NCBI GenBank assembly: GCA_033002965.1
Contig: JAURVB010012671.1
Coordinates: 1-64,000 of the forward strand
Direction: 5' to 3'
Origin: Piper betle
Taxonomy: Eukaryota; Streptophyta; Magnoliopsida; Piperales; Piperaceae
Length of the DNA stretch: 64,000 nt
The number at the start of each line of letters is the position of its first letter. The first letter of the stretch is position 1. Positions 11,045 to 21,243 of this stretch are shown here, piece by piece. A model generated the notes under the pieces. It saw only the letters and a list, made by a program, of their open reading frames with translations. It searched no databases and was not told the DNA's origin. The translations under genes were made by a program, and so were the position numbers.

Positions 11045-13168
11045 TGTAACGACCCAGCCATTTGTCACAACATTGTGTGCCTAGCTGGCCAGGTGTTACT
11101 CACGATTAAGCAAATATGTAACATTTTTTTTTACAAAAAACATATATAAAGATCCCACAGTCTTAGACTGTTTCCCAGTAGCCACACTTATTTCTCAAAT
11201 AAATAATAAAAGGAGTCCTCAGATTTATTTTTCTCCATGCCCTAGTTGTCAATCACCTACTTTCGTATCTACACACCTACGGAGGCAATTCCACGTTAGT
11301 GATTACAACACTAAGTAGTATAATAGATAAAACAAATCAAGTACATTCCACTATTTCCTTATGTTTATTTTAATATGCAGTGGAGCAATTCCACTATACT
11401 CCAAAACAATGCGGAGGAGGTATCCACTGTGATCCGCACACCCAGGCCATAACCCTTTTATGGGGAGGCTACCACTACCGTCTCCAGTGCCAGTGCCTCG
11501 CACACCCCGGCCGTAGCCTTTTTATGGGGAGGCTATCACTGCACTCAGGTGAATGCTATGCCCTGTTTGTGGGGAAGCTCTCACTGCCAATTCTAGTGCC
11601 AGTGACTCACACACCCCGGCCGTAGCCTTTTTATGGAGGCTATCATGCACTAGGTGAATCTACACCCCGTTTGTGGGGAAGTTCTCACTGCCAATTCTAG
11701 TGCCAGTGCCTCACACACCCCGGCCGTAGCCTTTTTATGGGGAGGCTATCACTGCACTCCAGTGCGATGGAGGAATCGCTTTGCCTCGCTCACCACGGCC
11801 ATAGCATGGGGCGGCTATCACTACTCCAAAACAATGTCGATGCATTACACAATTTACGCACATAATATGACCCCCTGTCGGACTGAGCCAATTCTTTGAC
11901 CGTTGTTGCACTTGGTGCATGGTGGTCGAATCTGGGCTCAGGCCGACCAAGGCTACCAACAAGGAAAATATGACGTTCTACCTATTATACGTACTTGACT
12001 TGTGACTTCATCTGACTGTGACCAGTGAACCCTAATCTGAATGAGGGCATAAAATTATACATTAGTATAATTTTATTTTGCATGAACCTACATGCAACTT
12101 ACATGACTAATATACTATCAATTTTAAATGATGTGATTAGTCATGTTAGTCTTCATTCCTTATTTAATTTTCCATCAATTCTAATGATAATTAATTATTA
12201 ATTATCCCCATCCAAATCCCCATTATCTAATTGATAATTTAATTATTAACATGTCCATTTACAAAACAACTAAGCAATCGACAAGAACCCTATGCATAAG
12301 ACGTTGGAGATCTAGCAACTTGGCAGGGCGTCTTCAACAAACCTTGCATGCAAGAATCTTAATGGAAACAAATAAGATGAGGGATGAAATACTCACACAG
12401 TAATGGGGAGGTCGCTTGGGATGATGGGGGAAACGTCGGCGACGGCGAGAGGGTGGTCGTCGGGGTCACAGCGGCGGCGGAGCGGCCCGGACGGCGGCGA
12501 ATCGCCGAGGGAGCGCGTCGCGGCTCGTGGGGCGATTCCGGCGTCGTGGCGGCGAGACGGTGGCCGGGGTGGGTCGTGGCGGCACGGCGACTGCACGGCG
12601 GGGCGGGGCGGCGTTGATCGGCGGCTGTACGACGTCGGCGGTGGCGACGAGCACGAGGCGGCGGCGGCGGCTAGGGTTTTGGAAGGGGGAAGTGTCGGGA
12701 ATGGAGAAAATATACTCCAGTGGCAGTTTCGTAATTAAGTATTGACTCGATTCCTACTCGAGTCAAAATAATAACTAGTTCGTAATAAATTCTAAAAAAA
12801 TCTAGAAAAATATGGAAAAATCCCATAAAATTAAACAAACACAACAACATCCAAATGGCATGCTCTATAACTAATAACCCACCCGAATATAATCCAACGC
12901 GTCCTAATGCGTTATTCGGCCTAAAACTATTCTGCGATAAAATAAAAATAACAATCAATACTGTATACCTCCATATACTTGATAACCCATTTTTCATCAT
13001 CTTTTAGACGTTATCATCGTACACTTGAGCATACATGACCCTCATCGCTCATAACTCACAGCTGGCCTCAACTCAGCTCGCGGTCCATGAAGCTGACTCG
13101 ACTCGAACCAACGGTTGAACCGACTGGTTCACTCCCGTAAAACTCTGACTCGAGTCACGGGTTTTACA
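11045..13168 (-). repeat. Chimeric 3' LTR
   Basis: The part from about 12418 to 13168 is nearly identical to 20088-20814 of the 5' LTR and ends in GGGTTTTACA beside the polypurine tract. The part from 11045 to about 12414 is unrelated to the 5' LTR. It matches instead the subfamily of the solo LTR at 1532-4280, sharing for example TTCGACCACCATGC and GGAGGCAATT in reverse. It begins TGTAACGACCC. Recombination between LTRs of two subfamilies is the simplest reading. Confidence 0.7.
11395..11832. repeat. Minisatellite inside chimeric LTR
   Basis: About four imperfect units of roughly 100-135 bp carry CACACCCCGGCCGTAGCC, TTTTTATGGGGAGGCTATCA and CTGCCAATTCTAGTGCCAGT. It sits at the same place in the LTR as the different minisatellite at 3425-3862, between the GCCTGAGCCCAGATTCGACC side and the GGAGGCAATT side. 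Confidence 0.85.
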
Positions 13169-13183
13169 ACCTTCCCTCCTTAG
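13169..13183 (-). other. Polypurine tract
   Basis: On the minus strand CTAAGGAGGGAAGGT directly precedes the LTR start TGTAAAACCC. This is the expected site of plus-strand DNA priming in an LTR retrotransposon. The decayed + element has the matching tract at 9800-9812. Confidence 0.85.
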
Positions 13184-13232
13184 AAAAATTTCGTCCTCGA
13201 AATTTTAACCAAGGAAGTTTCAACCATGTTCC

Positions 13233-15430
13233 TCATCTAAATGTACATGTTGGCGTAGCACCTGGTTGTGAAGCTGGTTGCTCGAACAACTCCGGGTATC
13301 GCTTCCTCATCTCATCTTCTCGTTCCCACGTAGCTTCTTCAACTCCTCGTCGGGTCCATTGCACTCGTACTAGGGGAACTTCCTTTCTTCGGAGAATCTT
13401 CACTCTTCGGTCCACGATTTGGACTGCATCCTCTGGGTACGTCAGGTCCGGTTGCAGCTCTACCTCTTTGAAGCTGACAACATGAGAGTTGTCAGGGTGA
13501 TACTTCTTCAACATTGACACGTGGAAGACATCATGCACAGCTGATAGGTGAGGAGGCAATGCTAGCCTATATGCCACTGGTCCAATGCGCTCAATCACGT
13601 CAAAGGGTCCAATATAGCGCGGACTGAGTTTCCCTCGCGTCCCGAATCTCGTGTTTCCCTTAGTCGGAGAGACCTTCAGGAGAACGTGATCTCCTAACGC
13701 GAAATGAACCTCACGTCTGCGCTGATCTGCGTAACTCTTTTGTCTATCTTGAGCTGACCTCATTCTTCTTCTAATCCTCATTACCACTTCTTGTGTCTGC
13801 TGGATCATTTCTGGCCCAACTACCACTGGTTCGCTGCCCTGCACCCAACACACTGGGGATCTGCATGGTCTGCCGTACAGTGCTTTGAACGGTGCCATTC
13901 CAATCGTGGCCTGATAGCTGTTGTTGTAGGAGAATTCCACCAGAGGTAGGTGTTCATCCCAACTCCCTCCGAAATCCAGGATACATGCGCGAAGCAAGTC
14001 TTCCAGGGTCTGTATGGTTCTTTCCGTCTGTCCATCTGTTTGAGGATGGAAAGCTGTGCTGAATCTCGATTCTGTGCCCATAGCTGCCTGAAAAGCCTTC
14101 CAAAATCGCGATGTGAACCTCGGATCCCTATCTGATATGATCTCCCGTGGTACGCCGTGTAACCTGACTATCTGATCTCTGTACAGCGTAGCCAATGTGG
14201 TCAGTGGGTAATCCATCCTGATCGGTATGAAGTGTACGCTCTTTGTAAGTCGATCCACTATGACCCATATCGCATCCTTTTGTTGGCGGGTCTTAGGTAA
14301 ACCAACTACAAAGTCGTAAGCTATACTCTCCCACTTCCACTCTGGGGTTTCCAACGGTTGTAGCATTCCACCTGGACGTACGTGCTCGGCTTTCACTTGC
14401 TGGCATACCAAACATCTAGCCACTGTATCGTATACTTCTCTCTTCATTCCTGGCCACCAATAGGTTCGTCGGACATCATGGTACATCTTCACTCCACCTG
14501 GGTGTACTGAGCATCTCGACGTGTGAGCTTCGTGAAGAATAGTACTTCGAAGTCCGGGACACTCTGGAACATTAGGCACGAATAGTCGGCCTCTCAATCT
14601 GACTAATCCGTCTGTATCCCTGGCCAATTCCTGATGTGTTCCGTGTTCCAACCACTGCTTCAACTGCGGATCTGCCTCCTGTGCAATCCGGATCTGCTCA
14701 AGCACGCTTGGCTGAATCGTAAGTCGCGCCATCATCCCAACTAACTGTCTCTGGCTCGTAGTGTGCTCGGTCACTGACAATGCTGCTAATCCTGCGGTGT
14801 ACAAGAATCCTGGCTTCCTGCTCAATGCATCGGCTACCACATTCGCTTTGCCCTCATGGTATGCTATGTCGACCTCGTAATCAGCTAGCATCTCCAACCA
14901 TCTCCTCTGTCTGCTATTCAGATCCTTCTGCGTGAAGATATATTTCAGACTCTGGTGATCAGTTAGAAGTCTGAAAGATGTTCCATATAGATAGTGCCTC
15001 CATATTCTGAGAGCGAATATGACTGCAGCAAGCTCTAGGTCATGAGTAGGATAGTTACGCTCATGCACCTTGAGCTGACGAGATGCATAAGCAATAACCT
15101 TATCCTTCTGCATCAAAACACAACCTAAGCCAATCCCTGAGGCATCAGTATACACTACAAAATCCTCATGTCCCTCAGGCAATGCGAGGATAGGCGCCGA
15201 AGTCAACCTCTCCTTTAGCATCCTGAAACTCCGCTCACATTCGTCTGTCCATATGAACCGTTCCTCTTTCCTAGTCAGTCGCGTCAGAGGGGCTGCTATG
15301 GAAGAGAAGTCCTGAATGAACCGTCTGTAGTATCTAGCCAATCCCAGAAAACTCCGAACCTCCGTAGGTGTCTTCGGTTGTTCCCACTGCACTACTGCCT
15401 CTATCTTAGCTGGATCCACTGAGATGCCTG
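13233..15430 (-). CDS. Pol: RNase H, integrase and chromodomain (RT core deleted)
   Basis: The open frame of about 728 codons starts in the RT connection region ([32 protein letters not shown]). RNase H follows with [10 protein letters not shown] near residue 90, [19 protein letters not shown] and [12 protein letters not shown]. The integrase HHCC finger is at about 300-345 ([25 protein letters not shown]). The catalytic core runs over about 350-520, with [23 protein letters not shown] and [22 protein letters not shown] module and a chromodomain-like tail ([19 protein letters not shown]) end it. The frame is undisturbed, unlike gag, but there is no ATG and no RT palm, so it cannot support its own reverse transcription. 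Confidence 0.93.
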
Positions 15431-16504
15431 ATGCTGTTCCCCTGGTCCACTCTGCTCAGTCAAAACTAATGCTGCCATTATCAGTTCACTGCCTCTGTCC
15501 AGTTGTCTCACTGCACTCTGATAGGATATCCATCCTTGCTCCCTGTCTCGGCCCTGACCTTGGAAGAAAAAACGGCGCCTTCCATGGCGGAAAGTCACAG
15601 TCTTCCTTCGACAATCTATCACTGCTCCTTGCTTGGACATCCAATTCATCCCAAATATCACATCAAATTCTTGTAGCTTGAATAGTATCAAATCAGCTAC
15701 AAGCTGTCGCTGTTGAATCTCAACAGGGACATCACGCACACACTCGCCCGTAGCTATTACACTACCGGTGGGGGTGGACACTAGCAATGAATGTCCTAAC
15801 TCCTCTATCTTATATCCTATCCTATTAGTGTGCATGTACGAAATGAAGGAGTGCGTACATCCAGAATCAAACAAGACACGTGCAGGTACAAGGCCTACGG
15901 AAAGCGTACCTGTCACGACCGTCGTATCCTCAAGGGCCTCTGCTACGGTGGCTGCGTACATCCTTGCTGGTTGCTGCTGCTCTAGTGCAGATGGTGCGGC
16001 CTGATTCTGAGCTAACTGTGGCTGTGGCTGTGCCCTACCCGTCTGCTTCCTAGTCTGTCCTGCAGCCATGTACCCTCTCTGATCTGGTCCCCTTTGCTGC
16101 CGCCTCGGTGGTTGTTGGTCTCCACCTCTCTGGCCTTGTCCATGGCCCTGTTGGCCTCTCTGCTGTGACTGCTGCTGGGGAGCTGGAAGTGCAAGTCTCT
16201 GCTGAGGCGCTGGGAGTGTCAACTGCTGGCTCTGGCTAGTCGGACACGTTGCAGCCCTATGTCCCGGTTGACCGCAACTGTAACAGGCCCTAGTGCCTCC
16301 TCTGCACTCTGCGGCCCTGTGTCCTGGCTGACCGCAGTTGTAACAAACCCTAGTGCCTACTCTGCACTCTGCGGCTCGGTGCCCTGGCTGACTGCAGTTG
16401 TAGCATACATTTCTGCTTGCTCTGCACTCTCCCCAATGATGGCGTTGGCAACTCTGACAGAATGGGGCTCTGCTGCCCTGTACCTGGCCATCCATGGCTC
16501 TCAT
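15424..16504 (-). pseudogene. Gag C-terminus with zinc knuckles, and aspartic protease
   Basis: Four zinc-knuckle motifs lie at residues 16-27, 34-47, 54-67 and 74-87. The last three (CYNCSQPGHRAAEC, CYNCGQPGHRAAEC, CYSCGQPGHRAATC) are a 20-residue tandem repeat. A Gln/Pro-rich linker leads to a retropepsin with the active-site motif VLFDSGCTHSFIS near residue 210, then FDVIFGMNWM. The frame then runs to SGPGEQHQ and meets the RT connection sequence ([10 protein letters not shown], in another frame). About 1 kb of family-typical sequence, including the RT palm, is therefore missing at about 15,424. An in-frame TAG at 16574-16576 separates this piece from upstream gag in the same frame. Confidence 0.88.
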
Positions 16505-16573
16505 GGCTACTGGCGCATCTACACGTCGTCTCTGCTGTGCCCCCTGCTCTGGCTGATATGGCCTCGGATGTTG

Positions 16574-17200
16574 CTACCTCTGGTCGACATCTCGACGTGG
16601 TCGTGTAGCTATCACCCGCTCTGCTTCACCTGCAGCTCTCACTACGTCACCGAGGGTAGTAAACTTCCTATCCAAGTATGCCATCCGAATCTCATGATGG
16701 AGGCCTTCATAGAAGCGCTCTATTCTTCTTCCTTCGGTTGGAACCAAATCTGGTGCAAATCTCTCCAACGCTCTGAACCTCGTCTCATACTGTACTACTG
16801 TCATAGGCCCTTGCCTCAACATCTGGAACTCTCGTTCCTTCCTTCTCCTAACATCTAGTGGAAAATACTTTCCATTGAATTCCACTCTGAATTCCTCCCA
16901 AGTGATGTCCTGAGGCTGGCGATGAGCAAATACAGAATTCTGCACCGAACTCCACCATATCCTTGCTTCGTCTTGGAATGCTCCTGTGACGACGCGCACT
17001 CTGTGTTCTACGGGGCATGCCATACTATCAAACACTCCTATGGCCGACGATATCCATAGGAATGCCTCCTCAGCATCCAACTTCCCAAAGAAAGGTCATC
17101 CACCATTCTTCACGAATCTCTCATATTGCCACAATTCCAAACTCCTCACGTCTACAGATCTATTTGATCCCTCTGCTTGCTCATAACGAGGAATCTGTGA
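16574..17200 (-). pseudogene. Gag capsid domain (retrotransposon gag family)
   Basis: The frame carries PFFGKLDAEEAFLWISS, then VRVVTGAFQDEARIWWSS and ITWEEFRVEFNGKYFP. It continues with REFQMLRQGPMTVVQYETRF and GRRIERFYEGLHHEIRMAYL, the typical plant Gypsy gag capsid region. It is broken by an in-frame TGA (near 17,083) and ends at TAG (16574-16576), after which the same frame resumes into the zinc knuckles. A frameshift near 17,200 separates it from the N-terminal piece. Confidence 0.88.
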
Positions 17201-17769
17201 TCCCGTACCAACTGGTACACTGTCACCTCCAACTGCTCCACTCCCCCTACGGTTTGCCCGCTACCTGCTATCGCAGGTCCACTGGCGTCCTGTCTCATCC
17301 TTGCCTGAAGTGGGGCAACCAGAGGAGCTGTTGCGGGGGTAGCTCCCTGTTGCAGCGGTGGAGGAGGAGGCGGTGGCGGAGGGCCCATGGGCGCTACTGG
17401 CTCTCCTTGCGCCTCTTCATCCACGGCTGGTCTCTTCTCTGCTCTAGCCACTGATAGAGCTATCTGTCTGAGCTCTCTCCTAAATTCCTCCTGATTCTGC
17501 TGCATTTGCATCTGAACCTCAACTAGCCTAGCTATTGTAGCATCCCTTTCCTGTCGACTACTCCCACTGCGGTGACTATCGCGTCGACTGTCTCGGCGAT
17601 GGCTCTCCATACGATGACTAGCTGATACCTGTACACTCATCTTTGTTGGTGGCATGGTGGTCCTAGGTCGACTGGAAGCTGTGTCACTGTGACCATGGTC
17701 GGGACTATCCTGTTTGACTACTGGAGGTGATGGGGTCCTGACCTGCGTCCGACGGGTCTGTGTCACCAT
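17152..17769 (-). pseudogene. Gag N-terminal piece
   Basis: The ATG at 17769 opens a frame of 205 codons. It begins VTQTRRTQVRTPSPPVVKQD and has a basic Ser/Arg/Asp-rich segment (SHRRDSRRDSHRSGSSR). A predicted coiled stretch (ARLVEVQMQMQQNQEEF) and a poly-Pro run (PPPPPPPPL, about residue 133) follow. It lies about 235 nt inside the 5' LTR. The true gag continues in another frame after about 17,200, so this piece ends in an artificial tail. Confidence 0.8.
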
Positions 17770-17943
17770 CCTGGCTACAAATTCCTGACTCTAATCTACT
17801 CACCCTGTTACACCACCAATGTTAGGTAAGAAAATCAGTGAACAAAAACATAAAGACAGAAAAATACCTGTCGGTACAGCTCGAAGCAGCTTCGGCACAC
17901 ATGTAACCTGTAATGCATCTACCATCTTAATCAACCAAGGGTT

Positions 17944-18001
17944 AGCTCTGATACCACTATTGGTATCAGAGAACATATGCCAAGAGTTGGCTCTGATACC
18001 A
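17944..18001 (-). other. Primer-binding site, duplicated with an inverted copy
   Basis: On the minus strand TGGTATCAGAGCCAA starts five bases inside the 5' LTR, complementary to the 3' end of plant initiator tRNA-Met. A second direct copy, TGGTATCAGAGCTAA, lies about 45 bases further in, and an inverted copy (CTCTGATACCA) lies between them. The inverted and second copies form an 11-bp perfect hairpin with a 4-base loop at 17946-17971. Confidence 0.85.
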
Positions 18002-18005
18002 CTGC

Positions 18006-20814
18006 TGTAACACCCTGTTTCGGCTCACCCGTGAACCGACCTGAAAATGTCACCGGCGACCGAACCATTCGCTAATCTACTAGATTCGGTTAAGCCGACC
18101 CGGATCTACTCTCGGCATCTCAAGATGGAGATGCAAATATGAAATGCATGAATGGGAACGATTGGGTTCTAACGCGGTCCTACATGCATGCTATGATGTA
18201 CAAGCAAAATAAGACAAAACAACAAATGAGAAACCAAAACAAAATATATACTATTTTATGAAAATACGATAACACATAACAATCTACCATGACATTAAAT
18301 CATCATCTCATTCGTTTTTACCCGAGCCGAGTCTGAACTCCAAGGCTCCCTACTCATTCATATTTATCAGTTCGTTTCATAACAAGTAATTCATTCAAGC
18401 AAACACATCAAAATTATCATTTACATAACAATAACACACCATCATTATACATACGTTACACGCGGCAGGTACATTTGTGCACGGTTCCGTGCTGCTCCTC
18501 CGCAGTCCCGACAGCTTTCATCGCTCGCATTCCTCACCTACATATATATAGAAAAATCGTCAGTAACGAGTGTTACCGGCCCGGAAAATAACTAATATCA
18601 ATCTGGCACAGGAGAGCAAACTCTCCTGTTGAATCAAAACCATATACTTCCTCAAGAACTCTCATCAGGGCACATACGGGAGCCGTCGCCGTCGGGTCGA
18701 CAGCGTCCCCCTTTCTTTCTCATTCTCATACCTTGGCCATTTCTCTATCGCTTCTCGCATCAAATTTCATTCCTTACCGCCCTCTGCACCTTCCATATTA
18801 CTCCTGGCCTTGAGCACAAAGGCCGAGCACTCTCAGGCAGTCGCCTTCAGTACCCTTTGAACCACAAGTCTAGACATGCACTGCATTGCAGTACCCGTAA
18901 ACCTCCACACTTCTCCGGGTTTGAGGAACTCAAAGGTGGAGTTGTCCGGATCCTTCGGGAACGAAGTGGGTTCTCCCCAGCTCCAGAGCCCGCTCTTCCG
19001 AGCACACGCCCTATCTGAAGACGTGGCCGCAAGTATCCCTCATCCCATCTCTCACCGAAAACACGAAAACTATACATATATAGGCCTGGGTTGGGATTTA
19101 TACAATAGGCCCAAAGGCATCGTGAGCTGGATCTGAAGTTCGAAAACAAACTCGAGGGATCTCATCCTCGAGGGTTATTAATCCGAAATAAAACTGTTGG
19201 CTAAATGGCCCGAGTTAAGTGGGATCCGATAAAATGCCACTTAACTCGTCCTGCACATGATAAATCAAATATACAATAGAGTAGCGTAAAACAGAGAATG
19301 AGTCCTAAACGGACCTGGTAGAAGCTCCAAACGGGTCCACGCGCCTAGGCGGCGAGCTCCTACACCGTACCTACACAATCAAGCTAAAAACTAACGCCCG
19401 CATGATGAATCACACATCCTATAGCATGCACACACAATCAACACAATCACGCATCAATCAGCACACATCAACCTATATCAATTCTAGCAAGTCTACTTAG
19501 GCTAGTTTGCATTAGATCATGATCATTACCTAGTTACCCTAATTAATTTCTTAGCCTCCATTTTTTAACACCACTCAATCAAACAAATTTCACAATTTAT
19601 CCTTAATCAAATCTACATTTATATATATTATTATAACACACAATTCACCAATCCTAGCATGCAATTCTAATAAGCAATACTTTCAAATAATTAAGTTAAA
19701 ATAAATTATACATTGCGTCGTCGAAAATCGGCGACGGTTTGGGTTTCCATTTCGTGGCTCGAAACTCGAATTCGGCACCTAGCGGCGTCCGAAGTCCAAT
19801 CAGATTGGATCGGGTGCGTTCGGCGGATGATTCGGCGAATTTCCCACGAATCCAATTTTCCGGCGGTTCCGGCAGTTTTCCGGTGAGTGTCGGCGGTTTT
19901 CCGGCGTTCGGCATGATTCGGGATGGGGCAATCAGGGGGTCTATCGGCACCAGCTCGACGAGCTTGGTCCAATGGTGGTGTCAAACAGGGTAGCCGAGGC
20001 GGCGATGGCCGTCGACGGCGGCGTCGAAAATGGGTGGCGGCGGCGGCGTGCTCCGATTGGGGCTACGGCCGGCCTCGACGGCGGTCGGGATGATGGGGGA
20101 AACGTCGGCGACGGCGAGAGGGTGGTCGTTGGAGTCACAGCGGCGGCGGAGCGGCCCGGATGGCGGCGAATCGCCGAGGGAGCGCATCGTGGCTCGTGGG
20201 GCGATTTCGGCGGCGTGGTGGCGAGACGGTGGCCGGGGTGGGTCGAGGCGGCACGTGACGTGCGGCGGGGTCGGCGTTGATCAGTGGCTGTACGACGTCG
20301 GCGGCGGCGAGCGGTAGCTAGGGTTTTGGAAGGAAGAAGTGTCGGGAATGGAGAAAATATACTCCAGTGGCAGTTTCGTAATTAAGTATTGACTCGATTC
20401 CTACTCGAGTCATAATAATAACTAGTTCGTAATAAATTCTAAAAAATCTAGAAAAATGTGGAAAAATCCCATAAAATAAAACAAACACAACAACATCCAA
20501 ATGGCATGCTCTATAACTAATAACCCACCCGAATATAATCCAACGCGTCCTAATGCGTTATTCGGCCTAAAACTATTCTGCGATAAAATAAAAATAACAA
20601 TCAATACTGTATACCTCCATATACTTGATAACCCATTTTTCATCATCTTTTAGACGTTATCATCGTACACTTGAGCATACATGACCCTCATCGCTCATAA
20701 CTCACAGCTGGCCTCAACTCAGCTCGCGGTCCATGAAGCTGACTCGACTCGAACCAACGGTTGAACCGACTGGTTCACTCCCGTAAAACTCTGACTCTAG
20801 TCACGGGTTTTACA
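18006..20814 (-). repeat. 5' LTR of the RT-deleted element
   Basis: It starts TGTAACACCCTG next to the primer-binding site and ends GTCACGGGTTTTACA, giving 2,809 bp with TG...CA ends in reverse. A reversed TATA-like word (GATTTATACAATAGG) lies at about 19095-19109. The GC-rich block at 19,730-20,310 and the palindromic ATTGACTCGA..TCGAGTCA region at about 20,388-20,411 are both present. Its last 727 bases match the 3' LTR closely. Confidence 0.9.
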
Positions 20815-21243
20815 AATAAACTATATGACGCATAGCTATACTATATATATATATATATATATATATTTGATATATATTCAATAATTTCTGCTAAATATAA
20901 TTCTACAATTAAAAAACAATAATCATATTTTTAAGACATCCTTATTAGTATGAGCGCATAAAACATAAAAAAAATATTTTGGTCTGTGATACAAATATGC
21001 TGCAATATAATGCATTTTCAATGGTTATGAGGTATTGTTTACATTTTATGATTATGCAATAATATTAAATATTGTTCAAACTCAAATAATCAGGAGAACA
21101 AGTGTTTTATGAATTGATTTTAATTAGTTTACAAAGCTGATTTGCTTTTAGTATAATGGTTGACAAGGGCCCCATTAAACTGATCAATTTATGTGGCTTA
21201 CATACAAAATGTGTGTTGATCATACTACCTTATGAAGACTCAT
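20815..21243. other. AT-rich spacer with TA microsatellite
   Basis: This 429-bp stretch lies between two LTRs. It is AT-rich with a perfect TA run at about 20842-20866 and resembles neither LTR subfamily. I see no gene. It may be original host DNA. Confidence 0.6.

Larger units (their letters stand above)
11045..20814 (-). mobile_element. Ty3/Gypsy (Tekay-like chromovirus) element, RT-deleted
   Basis: Read on the minus strand the order is 5' LTR (20814-18006), primer-binding site (about 18001), gag (17769 on), zinc knuckles and protease, RNase H, integrase and chromodomain. The polypurine tract (13183-13169) and 3' LTR (13168 on) follow. The order protease - RNase H - integrase and the C-terminal chromodomain identify a chromovirus; the Tekay assignment is my inference from the tail sequence and the long LTRs. 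RT is missing, gag carries stops, and the 3' LTR is chimeric. Flanks (ATATA left, AATAA right) do not give a target duplication. Confidence 0.85.

Noticed and set aside
16259..16858. A 199-codon + strand frame
   Set aside because: It is antisense to gag of the minus element, whose zinc knuckles and capsid motifs are unmistakable; the + frame shows no domain.
11045..20819. Target duplication of the RT-deleted element
   Set aside because: ATATA at the left and AATAA at the right do not match, and the chimeric LTR shows that the left end is not the original one.
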